Shown here piece after piece: positions 23,793-36,109 of a stretch of DNA of 64,000 nucleotides (its first letter is position 1; every line of letters begins with the position of its first letter). The stretch lies in assembly GCF_030272615.1 (NCBI RefSeq), contig NC_081411.1, positions 159,975,471 through 160,039,470 on the forward strand. Reading direction: 5' to 3'. The notes beneath the pieces were generated by a model. That model saw only the letters and a program-made list of their open reading frames with translations. It made no database searches and was not told the origin of the DNA. The position numbers and the translations under genes were made by a program. The DNA comes from Cryptomeria japonica. Lineage: Eukaryota > Streptophyta > Pinopsida > Cupressales > Cupressaceae.

Positions 23793-24535
23793 ATGAGTAT
23801 GATCGAAGAATTTTAGTTGGATGACGAATCACAAACAACTCTTGAAGATCTAGAAAGTGTTGAATCTGAGAATGAGGAATTGAAAGAGAATGCGAAAGTA
23901 GCAAATGAATGTGTGCAAAAGATGAGAGAGAAAATCTACAAATTCCAATTGAGCCATAAGAAAGTTAATAATTAGTTAAAACAAGCGAATGAGAGTATTA
24001 AAGAGTTGATGCAAAAAGTTGAGAAAAACAAAGTAGAGGAAACCCTGAAAGAAACAATCAAGTTGAAGACTAAAGAATTTGAGAAGCTAGAAGAAGAAGT
24101 GAAGAAGTTGAAGGCATAAAGTAAGGTTCTTGATAGCAGTAAGATCTTGAAAGAATTGATCAACATGTAGAAAGCTCATTTGGACAAGACTAAACTTGGA
24201 TTTCAGCCCGACGAATGTTTAAATCAGAATGACAAAGACAAAAGCAAAGAGGTTAAGGTAGAAGCTCAGAAGAAATTAGAAGATGCAAGCAAGACCCAGA
24301 ATCAAAGTACTAGTGCAAGGAGACTATCGGTTTGTCAACCTAATGCACAAAGGTACCCATCATTTAATGGTTATTATTTTCAATGCAAAAAAATGGTCAT
24401 AGGGCTGCAAACTGTAGAAGCATTCAGTGTTGCAATTGCAAGAGGTTTGGTCATAAAGCAAATTACTATCAAAATCACAATCTGGTTGGAGCAAATAAAG
24501 TGAATAATAACTTATGCAATGCAAGAGGGGCACAA
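23793..24535 (+). pseudogene. Copia gag C-terminal part, truncated
   Basis: From ATG at 23793 the frame reads a long Lys/Glu coiled coil, then HLDKTKLGFQPDE (the conserved DKTGLGF motif of SIRE-type gag), then RYPSFNGYYFQCKK and two CCHC zinc knuckles, the first broken by a frameshift and the second lacking its last Cys (CNCKRFGHKANYY). Four in-frame stops (three TAG, one TAA) precede the frameshift. The N-terminal gag domain is missing, so the 5' end was deleted next to the primer-binding site. Pol does not follow; an LTR of another family abuts at about 24540. Confidence 0.75.
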
Positions 24536-24539
24536 GGCA

Positions 24540-25926
24540 CAACACACAAGTTCAAACATTAATAGATTAGTTCCAACCAAAACTAAACACAAATGAACTC
24601 AAAAACCTTAAGATGCATACGAAGAGAGATATAAAGAAAACAATGAAAAGCATACACAAACGAAAGAGAGAAAGAAGACTCCCCAAGATGCTCCCAAAGA
24701 TGCTCATAGATGTTCCTCCCTTGCTCTTCTCCTCTCCAAGATCCAAATGGGTGATTGTAAGTAGCTCTCAGCCTTTAGCACAAAACCATGGATGACATGA
24801 AGAGTTGAAAGTGGTTGAAAGATGATCTAAAATATATTGCTATGCAAATGTTTAGACTAAGATTGCTATGAGAAAGCTATATGAACATACAAGTATAATA
24901 ACAATGCAAAAATGCTTCCTCCTTTTCTTGAGAAATGAGGTCCTTTATAGGGAAAAATGTTGATTGAATGGCCAAAGATTGAGTGAGCTTGTGAAGGGCT
25001 AGGATTGATGGGTTTGTGATCCATGTGATGGCTTTCAACCCAATCCCATGATGACAAGTGTCAACATAAGATGGCTTGAGAGGAGAGGGAAGAAGCATTT
25101 ACTGTCCGAGGAGACATGAGGGTTACCCTAGGATGGTTTGGTTAGGCTCGAGTTAGTGGATAAATCTTTTATCCAAGGGTCATGTTTTTATCCAATGTAT
25201 AAACTCTTGTGCAAGAGTTAATGGAGATAACCATGGTCAAAGCAATGAATGCTTGAAGAGACCCATGAGTTAAATGAGGGTTGAGTTAGAGGGAAAGTCT
25301 CTGACCATGTGGGTAAGTTGAGTTAACCATTAATGGTTATGTAAGAGCCACAAAGGCTTTGAAAGACTTTGGGGGTTAACTTGTTGAAGAATAAAAGCCT
25401 TTAATGCATTTCAAAGACTTTGAGGCATTTTTGAGAAGTGACATTTGTTTGGGAATGTGCAAATGATTAGAGAGGGGGATTAGGCTAATTAGAGGGGGGT
25501 TAGAAAAATCTAGAAGGAAGTTAGTGGGCAAGTGGGTTTGGTGGGTGAGAGAAAATAGGATTTTATTTTGAAATAATTTTTTTTTATTTGTGCAACTTGT
25601 ATTTGTAGGAAAATGCAAGTGGGGTGGGATTTTTAAATAAATTTTGATTTATTTGAAAGGGGAATTTGATTTTTGTTTTTTTAAATAAATGTTGATTTAT
25701 TTAAATGAGAGGAATGAGGGAAATTAAATAAATTAGATTTATTTACTAATTGGGTTATAGAAATGAATTTTAATTTAAATAAATTTATGTAATTTATTTA
25801 ATTAAAATAGCAGAATGGGGGTTGAATGAATTAATTAAATGTGAATTTAATTAATAGAGGAATATTAATGTATTAAATAAATATTAAATATTAATTTAAT
25901 CTAGTGCTCAGATTTATGTGTCTACA
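24540..25926 (-). mobile_element. 3' LTR, second copy of the 4425-5820 family
   Basis: On the minus strand it starts TGTAGACACATAAATC at 25926 and carries a TATA box (CTATAAAGGA, 24941-24950). The AT-rich beginning and several blocks (around 25190-25330) match the LTR 4425-5820 in inverted orientation. The exact end near 24540 is uncertain. Confidence 0.65.
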
Positions 25927-26080
25927 TTTACCCCTCTTTGAGACGGTGTGGTTTATCGCATCATTTCAAAGAAAGAAAGATAGGTATGAGAAATATGCCC
26001 CATAAATGTTAATTTAGTGGGTGGTATGCCCCCTTGAGAGATGGGCCAGAAATTTCAAAAAATCGGATGATCTCTCGAAA
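25927..26080 (-). promoter_or_regulatory. Polypurine tract and conserved stem-loop
   Basis: On the minus strand AAAGAGGGGTAAA (25939-25927) abuts the LTR. Further upstream AGGGGGCAT follows a stem with 7-bp arms at 26070-26076 and 26036-26042. The same order of stem, AGGGGG and polypurine tract is found at 4172-4424. Confidence 0.7.
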
Positions 26081-28553
26081 AAGAGAAACAAGTTGGGGGG
26101 AGGTAGAATAAAAGAAATTAGAAATATGGCGAAAGAATGGGAGAAGACGAAGTAAAGACAGAGAAATGAGAGGCTTCCGAAGTTCGCAGGGACCACGACG
26201 GTGAGCGAGACGAAGTAGGGTTAGAGTTGGGGGGTATAATTGGAGGGGAAGGTGTAAACTTGTCTCATTTGCACCTATCTCCCTGGCAGTTTGGAGCTCT
26301 GATAGTGACCTTGGGAGAAGGAGTGAGCAACAGTCATCATGGTCGTGCCGATAGCAGATCACCAGCTAGAGTGAATCTGCTGATACCAGCGGCCAAAGGA
26401 CTACGGACTGCTAGTATGCAAATGTTTAATTTTGCTTTTGATTGATGTTTTACAATTGATCAAAATTGGTTGGACAATTGGTGCAATCGGTTGAATTGCC
26501 CTGGTTGAGTCAAAGCGTGACAGTTGATGTCAGTTGTTCACTTGGACAGGATAAAGTTTGAGTAAGTGAGTCAAATTGACCTGATGAGACTTAGGCAATT
26601 GATGTAATTGCCCGATGAAGTCAAGGTATCGGAAGTAAAATATTCGTTGAGACTTAGACGATTGATGTAATTGTTTGTTTTGATTGTGTTTGATTGGTTG
26701 ATCAATTGATAGTGTTTGCATTTTAGGTTGTTTGTGGCGTTTGTTGGACTTAGCGTACCTATTGAGACCAGGCAATTGATGTAAATTTCTGTTGTAGTCT
26801 AGGTGTGCGTGAGTCGATGTACCTATGTAGACATAGTAAATTGCCTTGCTTATAAGATGACCTAGGTAACATAGGTTACACAACCCCTCCTTTTAGAGAT
26901 GGGTGGTGATGAACATGGATTGATTGGTTTGATGGGACACGATGTAGGGTATGTGATGTTGATGATTGAGATGTGGAGCATGGTGGGGGAGCAACATATG
27001 GCCAGAGAGCCATTTGAGGTGCTTCTGTGCATTGTTACATTGTTATTAGAGTGATACTTCGATGGCTCTTAGTAGCCGATATTTTGGACATCATTGTATT
27101 CTGATACACGTGTTCTTTTTTAAGCGATATATGATGAGATCTTAGTTTTGTGGTGATGATATGATATGTATCCATGTGATGATATGTTTGCTTTATGCAG
27201 GATGATGATATGATTTATGTCTAGATACATGATATGGAGATGTTTTCTTTCTAGATGTACATGTTGATGATATGATTTCTATATGTATGACATGGATGAT
27301 TTGCTAACATGTGGATGCAGGTTAATAGATGTATGATGTTTTTTGTAATGATGTTAGTGTGATGAAATGATGATTTTTTTTGCTAAATGATGAGATTAGA
27401 TAATGAATGATGTTATTTGATAGATAATACTGTATATGTTGAAATGATGAGATAATGATATGAGTAAACTATGCATTTTTAAGATGAATCTAAATGAATG
27501 AAATGATTATAAAAATGTCGTGTATGTTTTTAAATGAATGCACTAAATGGAGAAATGAATACACTTGATGATGAATAAACAAATGCACTTAAATGAATAA
27601 AATGAATGCACTTAAATGAGTAAATGAATGCACTTAATGAGTAAATGAATGAAATGATTTGAAATGCATCTAAATCAAGGAATGAATAGACTTAATGATT
27701 CAAACTGAATGAAATGATTTGAAATGCATCTAAATGAAGGAATGCAATTATGAATACACTTAATGAATCTAAATGAATGAAATGATTTGAAATGCATCTA
27801 AATGAAGGAATGAATACACTTAATGAATCTAAATGAATGAAATGATTTGAAATGCAACTAGAGGATAATGAATGCACTTAATGAGTAAATGAATTCACTA
27901 AATTGAGTAAATGAATGCACTTAATGAATAAAATGAAACTAAATGAAGGAATGTCATTCCTACATGATATATGAATGTCAAGTTGGTTAGAAAATGAAGC
28001 TTATGGAATGGAGATGTGAGATGATGTATTAGAGAACTCCGTCATGATTGTACCCAAGACAAAGTTTACAGGCTTAGCTTTCTCATAGAAACCTGAATTA
28101 ATTGCATGCGAACGACAAATATGAACAATGAATGAACAAATGAATGGGTGATATGCAACGAAATGCAATATAAAAAGATGAGATGAAATGGCAATCCATG
28201 GCTTATTCACGGTGCTTAATTTTCATCATTGAGCATGGTAGCATCGATCTTGGTTGAGGTATCAGAAACCAAGGTTGAGCGTTTCACCTATAAACAAACA
28301 TTGTAGATAAGGAAAGTTCCCCTCCATTCGGGTTCATGTACAAATGGTCGAGGTATACGTTGTAGTCAGTAAGCCATAGTGATCCATGACTATAGTTTTG
28401 TATAGGATCGCATAGCTTAGTGAACTTCCAACGTAGACACCATTAGTATATGCCCCAAAACTTCATTGGAACAATCCGCAAACAACAAACAAAGAAAAAG
28501 ATACCAGGAACCATCCTGACTACTCTAATCACTTGTGGATATCTTGGAGTAGC
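26081..28553 (-). mobile_element. Internal region of the LTR element, non-coding
   Basis: Lies between the LTR at 24540-25926 and the LTR remnant at 28554-28672. I find no gag, pol or PMD frame. It is rich in ATGA-type repeats (27000-27960). Confidence 0.5.
27500..27960. repeat. AATGAATG-rich tandem repeats with a 60-bp core
   Basis: The phrase GAAATGCATCTAAATGAAGG recurs at 27661, 27721, 27789 and, diverged, 27849: 60-bp period with one 8-bp insertion. The flanks (27530-27650 and 27865-27930) are shorter units like AAATGAATGCACTT of 14-17 bp. Confidence 0.9.
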
Positions 28554-28672
28554 ATAGCAGAATGGGGGTTGAATGAATTAATTAAATGTGAATTTAATTA
28601 ATAGAGGAATATTAGTGTATTAAATAAATATTAAATATTTATTTAATCTAGTGGATAGATTTATGTGTCTAC
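28554..28672 (-). mobile_element. 119-bp LTR remnant, near-identical to 25807-25925
   Basis: Direct repeat of the first 119 bp of the LTR at 25926, with about five differences. It is probably what remains of the 5' LTR of the same element after deletion of the rest, or a fragment of a neighbouring copy. Confidence 0.8.
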
Positions 28673-28679
28673 TTTAACT

Positions 28680-28980
28680 TTCATGGATATTTTCATACAT
28701 GTAATGGTTATGGTCATAAAGCTAATCAGTGCAGATATAGAACACTTCTGGTAAATTAAATGCAAAAGAACATCAGTTGTTACAAGTGCAAGGAATTTAG
28801 ACATTATGCTAATTAGTGTATAAATGAAAATATGGCGAAATCTGCTCAGAAGAGTGTAATGAAGAATAATGGATCAAAGAAAAAGGAAATTTTGGTTTAA
28901 AGAAAGAAGGAAGTGAACAATGGAAACAAGCTTGGTGTACCGAAATTCAGTGCAGGCACCTCTTCCTTTAGAAACTAAGC
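28680..28980 (+). pseudogene. Copia gag zinc-knuckle fragment
   Basis: Reads FHGYFHTCNGYGHKANQCR followed by CYKCKEFRHYANxC, two CCHC knuckles of the SIRE gag type, with TAA and TAG stops, then a Lys-rich tail. It differs from the knuckles at 24370-24490, so it is a second element. Pol is missing: an extra ORF follows after 270 bp. Confidence 0.7.
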
Positions 28981-29251
28981 ATATTGCTTCAACTCAAGGG
29001 GAGTTCTTGAAGGAAAATTTTTGATCCCCCCTTTCTGAGTGGATCATGTTGATGATACGACATGACTGTGTTAGAGAGGCTATCTGGTATTTAGAGGTTT
29101 GTACTAACATCATCCTCAAGACACTTTTTGGTGGCAAAACCCTAAAGGAGATTTTTGGTAAGGTAAGTATCGATGTTTGGAGTCATTTTTCTTTATCATG
29201 CTAATAGTGCTTGAAGGTGTTGTGAATAGTTGAAGAGCGGAGCAAATAATC

Positions 29252-30540
29252 ATGGAAGGCAAGATGGTCATCAAAGAATCGAGCATCGAAGACTTTCAAA
29301 TTGTGAAAAAGGTATTTCTGGATGAATTTGACCCTGGAAAAATTAGAAAAGTGGAAAAGAGTCTGAGTGATGCAGATTTGCAAAGGGTCAAGGGGTTAGA
29401 GCATAAAGGACTGAATCTATGGACTGCATTTCCTTGGTTTGATGATGAGGAGGTGATCAGAGTAATTCTTAGTCATGTGCAGAATGACTACATCATGTTG
29501 GAAAAACCCTATCCAATCACGAAGGAGATTATCTAAGTTATTATTGGTTTGTGTGATAGTGGATTCATTTCAGTCAAGAAATCAATAAATAATAAAGAGG
29601 TTGAAACCCTAATTGGTGTAATAGGCAATCAACAAGCATTGATTATCAATAAAATCATCAATCTCGTTGTGAGGTATGCTTCATATAGTATTTCCTACAA
29701 GATCTATTTCAGAAATAGGGAAGGTTCCACTTGGACTAAATTGCAGTATACATGTCACATATGCTTGTTATCGAAGATAGAGTGTTCGACTTGCGTGAAT
29801 TGTTGAGGGATTTGTTGTTAGAAAATATTAAGATGTCAAAAGAGAAGAATTACCCATTCCAGTTTCGATCACTGCTTGTTTGTTTAACTATGTATTGTTT
29901 AGGATCCCTTTCAGTTAAATAAAATGTGATATGGGAATCTTGTGTTCCAGTTGCAAAGAAAATATTTAGATATTTGAATGGATTATATAAGAGAGGGGAT
30001 GAATGCAATGCTTATTTCAATTCCTTCCTAGATATGTGGAGTGTCAGTCTAGTATCCCTGACTATCGGTTCTGCTAAAGGAGGTTCTTCCTTCGGTAAGA
30101 GGAAAATGAGAGAGTTTGTGCCTATTAGTCTCCCAAAATCTAAGAAGAGCAAGAAGGATAAGAAGGAGAAAGACATTGTTATAATTGAAGATCCAAAATC
30201 TCCTATGGCTAAGGGAGAGATGGTTGTTGCAGAGTAGGAAATAAAAGAATCCGATGATAAATCTAATTTGCTTAAAATTATTGGCAGTGCAGATGAAATA
30301 AAAAAGATTCGAAAGATGTGGCTAACTTCTATTGAGTTAGATATGATTGAAAATGTTATGTTAAATCATTTGGTCTATAACAATATCAGAATTGGAGACA
30401 CATATGCTAACATCACATGTTTTTGTAGTGATGTGATATATGATTCAACGACTCAACCATATCTTGTGTTATCATGGATGAATGTATTTTCATTGTATGC
30501 TCATTATGTATGTTCATGTGATAGATTATTAGATTAGATA
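29252..30540 (+). pseudogene. Extra (env-position) ORF of a second copia element
   Basis: Begins ATG (MEGKMVIKESSIEDFQIVKK) and runs in one frame with one stop to 29806, then after a frame change from 29926 to 30540 with one TAG. The second half has a WESCVPVAKKIF block, a basic stretch (SKKSKKDKKEKD) and a helical part with EIKKIRKMWLTSIELD. The layout (globular, basic, helical, then LTR) resembles the ORF at 5821-8562, but similarity at sequence level is weak by eye. Function unknown. Confidence 0.5.
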
Positions 30541-30685
30541 TGTATCATGATTTGACTTACATATGGTGCATACATGTGTAGTTAAATTCTATGATGATCT
30601 CATTGTTGATGTTTTTGTGGCAAGAAAACACAAGAAATAAGAAGACACAATGTCTGAAGGTGTTGTTTGTTGGATATTGGGGAGA

Positions 30686-31921
30686 TTTTTGGACATTGCT
30701 ACTGCTATGATATGTTGTTGTCATTTATGTCAACATATTCATGTGATTTTCTCTGGTGATTGCAAATTGGAAAGATCTTGTGATCCGGTTTTGCCGTTTT
30801 GTTTTATTGATCACTGTTTTGCAGAGTTTGGTGTTTCCTCCGATATATTTCGGTGTGATTAGATCTTGACCTAAGTATTTGGGATATTTCTTAGGATGGT
30901 CTTGATTATCTTCATTCCAGGTGGTTCATGATTTGGTGCTCCGCAAGTTATCTTTCTTCGTGATTGTTGCTGATTGGTCGTGTTCTTGAGTTTTCAGATG
31001 TTGATCGATGAAGATTTGATAAGTAGTGTTGGTGCAGTTGTTGCTAATGTTTCTAACGTACTTGCTGGTGTTTCCTAATCATGTCCTATTTTTTTTGGTG
31101 ATCCACATTGATCGTTGTGCGAGTTATTGGTGATTCTCATGAACCGGTGATGATTTTTGTGTTATGTAGTATTTATGGTGGCATAGCATGTTGCAATTGA
31201 TCTTGGCATGATTTTCGATGGAGTTGAGCGTGTGAGAATTTGAATTAGGTCCATGTTATGTCATGTAAATCATTATATTGGTTTGGTGGTTGATCTCTGT
31301 ATCGTGTGATGTAATTTTGTATTTGTGAAATGAGGGTTTAGCTGACCTTGTTGTCAAGGCTGATGAATTGTATATATAGGTGATATAACTTCATGTAATT
31401 TAGTTATCAAGGTTGTGTCTGCATTATTAGAGAGTAGTGTATGTGCAAAAAAGTGATTCATCCTTCGACATTATGATTGAGGAGAGTTTGGTGTAGCAGA
31501 GCGGGCAATTATGCTTAATCAGAACTATAATCAGACATTTGGAGATGCTATTCTTTCAGTTCATTTCTTCCAGATTGTAGTTTGAATCTTGTTGTATGTC
31601 AGTGAGACTTCCTTGAGGGTTGTAGCCTTCTAGGTCATTATATTTTGAGCAGTGAGCTCTAGGAAGTGTGCATGAATGCATGTGCATTCCCCATTGTAAT
31701 ATTTACACATACTACTGCAGAGTATCATCTTAATGTGGGTAGGTTCCCACCATGGTTTTTCCCTTAACCAAGTTTTCCACATCAAAATATTGGTGTTGTG
31801 CTTTCAATTTGCTTATCTTTGTTATTGCTGCAGTTTATCAGATCTGTTTTTGTGGTTAAGTTAGTAGATCCGATGAAAACTGATTCACCCCCCCTCTCAG
31901 TTTTCCTCATTGTCCAAATAT
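30686..31921 (+). mobile_element. Copia 3' LTR (ends approximate)
   Basis: Follows TTGGGGAGA (30678-30686), a weak polypurine tract. The first bases TTGGACATTGCTACTGC and the ATGTTGTTGTCATTTATGTC block are typical of this LTR type. A TATA box (TATATATAGG) is at 31371-31380, the GGTTTTTCCC block near 31754 and the CACCCCCCCTCTCAG block near 31885. Confidence 0.65.
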
Positions 31922-31929
31922 GAGCACAA

Positions 31930-33551
31930 TGTGTATGTTTAATAGGCCAAAACAACTCAATTTCCATGGGTCTTAACACAATAAAAAACACTTTAGACAC
32001 TCCTTAGCCAAGGTCAAGGTCTCATGGCAATAACTCTATCCCACATCTTAGAATCTTCGTCGACTCAAATTTAGGGACACCTTAAGGGGTGTATACACTA
32101 TTTTATCTTTGCATGAGAGGATAGGTAGTGGCCCCCAGGACTGGAAGGATGACCTAGTCACCCTCTCCCTAGAAAGCTACAAGTAGCTTATGCTAAGCCA
32201 AAGATTTTTATCTCATCTCAAGGGAGCCTTATGGTGAATATCTTATGGGGAAAACCAACTATCCCCTTGCATTGAAGCTATAATGATGTTCAAACAAAAA
32301 TAGGGTGGCCTACTACTTAAAGTTTTTAGTCACAACCTGGGGTATACTGGTGTCTATACATGTGGGGGTTCTCTCAATAAAGAGGCTTCCCAGCCCTTTG
32401 AAACAAAGGGGTTCTATGCATGACAAGGATACTAGGGGAAACATCCATTGGTATAGAATAGTGGCACTAGTTGGTTGTGACTTTCATCACACTCACAATT
32501 ATTTATATAGTGGACCGAAGGAAAGTACCACTTGGCTCATTCCCTCTCACTTGCACGAATGTTTTGGGAGGCTGACCCTCTAAAGAAAAGAGATGCTAAA
32601 TGATCTCTCTTACAGCCAAGTTCCGTGAAGGCGCAACGATAGGATACTTTCATTAAACACCTTAGGGTTCTACAATAGATTGGGCAAGTGCCCCAACCAC
32701 TTCAAACAATTGTTGTGCACCAATGGAAGTGTTTTCTAATCTACCAAAAAAAAGCACACTCCTAAATTAGCTCTGCAAGCACAAATGTAGTTTCAAAATT
32801 ACCCCAACTTGCAACCACAAAGATTAGATCACAATATGGAATTAAAAGGGGCCTTCTACAAATGATTTTGAAATTTTTAATCTTCAACCAACCTGCAGGA
32901 CAAAAACATGACAAAACAGACCAAAAACACATTAAGAGTTAGCAAAAATGCAATAAAAATCTAAACCCTAGACATGGCAGGATAGGCCACATACACAACA
33001 AAAACTAAAAAAACACAAAAGACCCTACAAAACAAAAAATTGTCAGATCAAAAAACGCGATAAGATAGATCATAGACACAATAATAAGAACCAAAAATGC
33101 AGTAAGATGAACCATAGACACACCAAAATCAAGTAATTCAGAAAGGATCAAAAACCAAAAACATGATAGGATAAAACAAAAATGTGATAAGAATATCCAG
33201 AAACACAATAAGATTGACCACAAACGCGCCAAGATCCAAACCTGCAAAAACCCAAAAGCCTACAATAACATTAACCAAAAATATAGTAAGATCCGACATA
33301 AACAGAGTAATAATGACCAAAAATGTAATAAGAACATAAACACATTAGAATTGACCGTATACGTGCCAAGACTAACCAAAAATATGTTAGGAACCTACAA
33401 AAATACATTAGAAAATGAAAGACTCTGACAAAAAATGTAGACACCATAGAAAAGATCGTAGACGTGCCAGAAATTAAAATTGTTGCAAATTTTAGATTTG
33501 CAAATCTGAAAACACTAAACAACACTTAAATGTTAGAAAACTAGGGACTAG
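31930..33551 (-). mobile_element. Internal leader of a minus-strand LTR element, non-coding
   Basis: Follows the primer-binding site at 33552-33572 on the minus strand. 32900-33480 is a degenerate repeat in which phrases such as GACCAAAAATG and CACAATAAGA recur every 25-30 bp. No gag or pol is recognisable; it may be a non-autonomous element cut by the copia LTR at its far end. Confidence 0.5.
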
Positions 33552-33572
33552 GTCCCACCAGGCGTGCCAAAA
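33552..33572 (-). promoter_or_regulatory. Primer-binding site
   Basis: On the minus strand the LTR is followed at once by TTTTGGCACGCCTGGTGGGA, a sequence commonly found directly after the 5' LTR of plant retroelements. Confidence 0.65.
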
Positions 33573-34316
33573 TGTATATAGTGAAATTGGGAAACTAAAC
33601 TATTGTAAAACTCATAAAGATCCAACCACATAAAACCCTAATTCTACAATGAAATCCACCATACACCAATGAAGAACCTAAAAACATGCAAAACAACAAA
33701 TATAAAATATTATACCATCCACATGCTCATTAGGGTTTGATTTCCATTGTTTCCTATCTCCATAGATCTTGCTTGACATTGTTGCTCCTAGATTTTATGT
33801 GTGCACAAGAGCTCAAGAAAGAACAAATTATGGTTGTGTAGTTGCTTGAATGATTGATCGCTATGAAGGTTTGCATGAGCATTAGAGATTGATAAGGATG
33901 AAATGATCCTCTTTTATACAAAGTACCCTAGAACTGGAGGGATAGGATTAAGAGGTGGAAGAATAAATGGCTAGCTAGGATAAGAGGGTAGCGATAGAAA
34001 ATAGGAAAAAATTAGAGAGGTGGTTAAAGGTTAATTAAGAGATGAATGGCAAGTGTCATGGAGGGAAAAAAATAATAAATTAATTAAATAAATAAAGATT
34101 TATTTGATTAATAGAAGAAGTGGAACCAGTTAAATAAATAAAATATTTATTTAATTTAGGGAAAAGATAATTTAAATAAATGGGCAAAGACTAGAATAGG
34201 ATTAGTAAATTAATTAAATAAATAAAAATCTATATAATTAATAAAAGGCTTAGGATAAAATATTAAATAAATAAAAATATTTATTTATTTAGACTAGGAC
34301 AATTTTAGGTGTCTAC
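33573..34316 (-). mobile_element. 5' LTR, 744 bp
   Basis: On the minus strand it runs from TGTAGACACC (34316) to TATATACA (33573), so it has TGTA/TACA ends. The first 250 bp are AT-rich (AAATAAATA runs) as in the 24540-25926 family, and a TATA box (TATAAAAG) lies at 33918-33911. Confidence 0.75.
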
Positions 34317-35700
34317 ATTATGTATTGTAGAAGATTTGAACTCAACACCATCTAGGTGCCTACAACATTGACTTCACCATTAAACCAAGTACACTTTAGC
34401 ATCATATTATTTGTTATGGCTCCTTCCAAGTACCAAGTAGCTAATTGGAAACTTGAATGATCAACATAGGAGTTACAACACCTATTAAGAAAAATGACAC
34501 AACTTAAAAGTTGTAGTGCATGACTTGCACAAGGAGGTTGATCTTGCTTAAAAATTATCTAAAACATATGCAACAATATTTTAATATCACATTTTCAATC
34601 CAAAATTAGAATCTTCAGACTAAAATCAACATTAAAAATTGAAAATCTTAATTAGCTACATCACAATGACAATCCTTATGTAGAAATGCTCTTAATGATT
34701 GTGAGAGTTTTCATCCTCAAAACCATCTTACTAAACACTTTATATTGTTAGGCGAAGAAAGAATAACTCATATCCATGCTTTGGAATTAAAATTAAAAGA
34801 ATGAGCAAGAAGACCTTTTTTTAAAAATAATCCTCTTATAACTTTTTTTTGAAGGAAAATAATATAATATTTTAATCAATTATTTTATTTATCCCTCAAA
34901 GTTATAAAATATTGAAGTGTAATTTTTAACACTCACTTTAGAACCTTGTGCCTAGTGACACTTTATAATTCACTTATAACAACCTTCCAAAATAATTAAA
35001 TATGAGTTATATCTTTGAAAAGTAACATAAAGTTACTTTGACAACTTAAATTTAATTGTTTAATTATTTCTTTTTTTACTTAATTATTTAATTAAATGAT
35101 ATGCAAGAGTAGGAAACATAACATAAGTTTAGGTTCAAAAATAGTTAACATATAATTTGGAATCACATTGTCAAGTGTCCTAGATGATTGAAGTGTCAAC
35201 AAAGATTTCATCCCACTACAATACGAAGATGAGACATAAGTTACAAATATGATCCATGTGCAAAATACTTTATCAAGATTTCATTTACAATCCTTCCACT
35301 AGACTTAAAAAGTCCTATCCTATTTACAACTCTATTTAAAAAACAAACAAACAAACTAATCCTATCTTTTATAATAACAAATTCTTTTTTTTTTCTTTTT
35401 AAAACACAAACTATTTAGTAATACGAAACATTAAATAATTAAGCTTTTCTTTAAAAAACACAAGCTCATTTCTTAGACAATAATGAACTACTCATGAATT
35501 CACGAGTCCCGTTTGAACCCTTTTTTTCCACATTAAACGAATCATATTCGTACAACGAAGCCTACTAATATTTGATCAATAAAATTAAAATATATACACA
35601 TAGTTAAGGAAAAAACAATTACACTGCTCTTTGTATCAGAAAAAGCCGATCGATATTTTCTAGGTTCGATCCAAGGCCAAATTGCCTTAAATCCACTCTA
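34317..35700. other. Intergenic, upstream of EMC2
   Basis: AT-rich, without genes or recognisable elements. Poly-A and poly-T runs are frequent near 35380. Confidence 0.5.
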
Positions 35701-35707
35701 GATGCGG

Positions 35708-35719
35708 TATATATATATA
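35708..35719 (+). promoter_or_regulatory. Probable TATA box of EMC2
   Basis: A (TA)5-type TATATATATATA stretch about 205 bp upstream of the EMC2 ATG, at a plausible distance for a plant core promoter with a 150-180 bp leader. Inference from position. Confidence 0.45.
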
Positions 35720-35922
35720 GAATTTTCCGCAAAGTTCGTGTTTTGACCTTCGTATATCGATTATGCATCCGTAGGCAATCAAAACGGGCTGAGGATTGTT
35801 CGATTTGGTGCAGAATTCTGCACTATTTTGCATTTTTGGTTAAAATACCTTGAAAATTGACATTCTATTCTGGATTGAAGTATTCCTCTATAAGTTAGCT
35901 TAGCCGGGAAAAATAGAAAATA

Positions 35923-36109
35923 ATGGTGGGAGTTGCAGAGGAGGCCGAGTTGAATCGGTTAGAGTCGCAGGTAGAAAATGGAGGAGGAAATGTTTGGGAA
36001 TATTTGTGCCTTATCAAGAAACTTAAAATTAGGCGTTCGGAGAATGTTTTACGGCACGGATTGGTGCTGCTTAATGATTCCAAGAGCAGATCTAAACTTG
36101 GCGGAGATG
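35923..36109 (+). CDS. EMC2: EMC2 exon 1
   Basis: Residues 1-62 plus one base, starting MVGVAEEAELNRLESQ. The donor is GAT-G|GTCAGT. An apparently open frame continues into the intron until 36183 but is not conserved. Confidence 0.88.
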
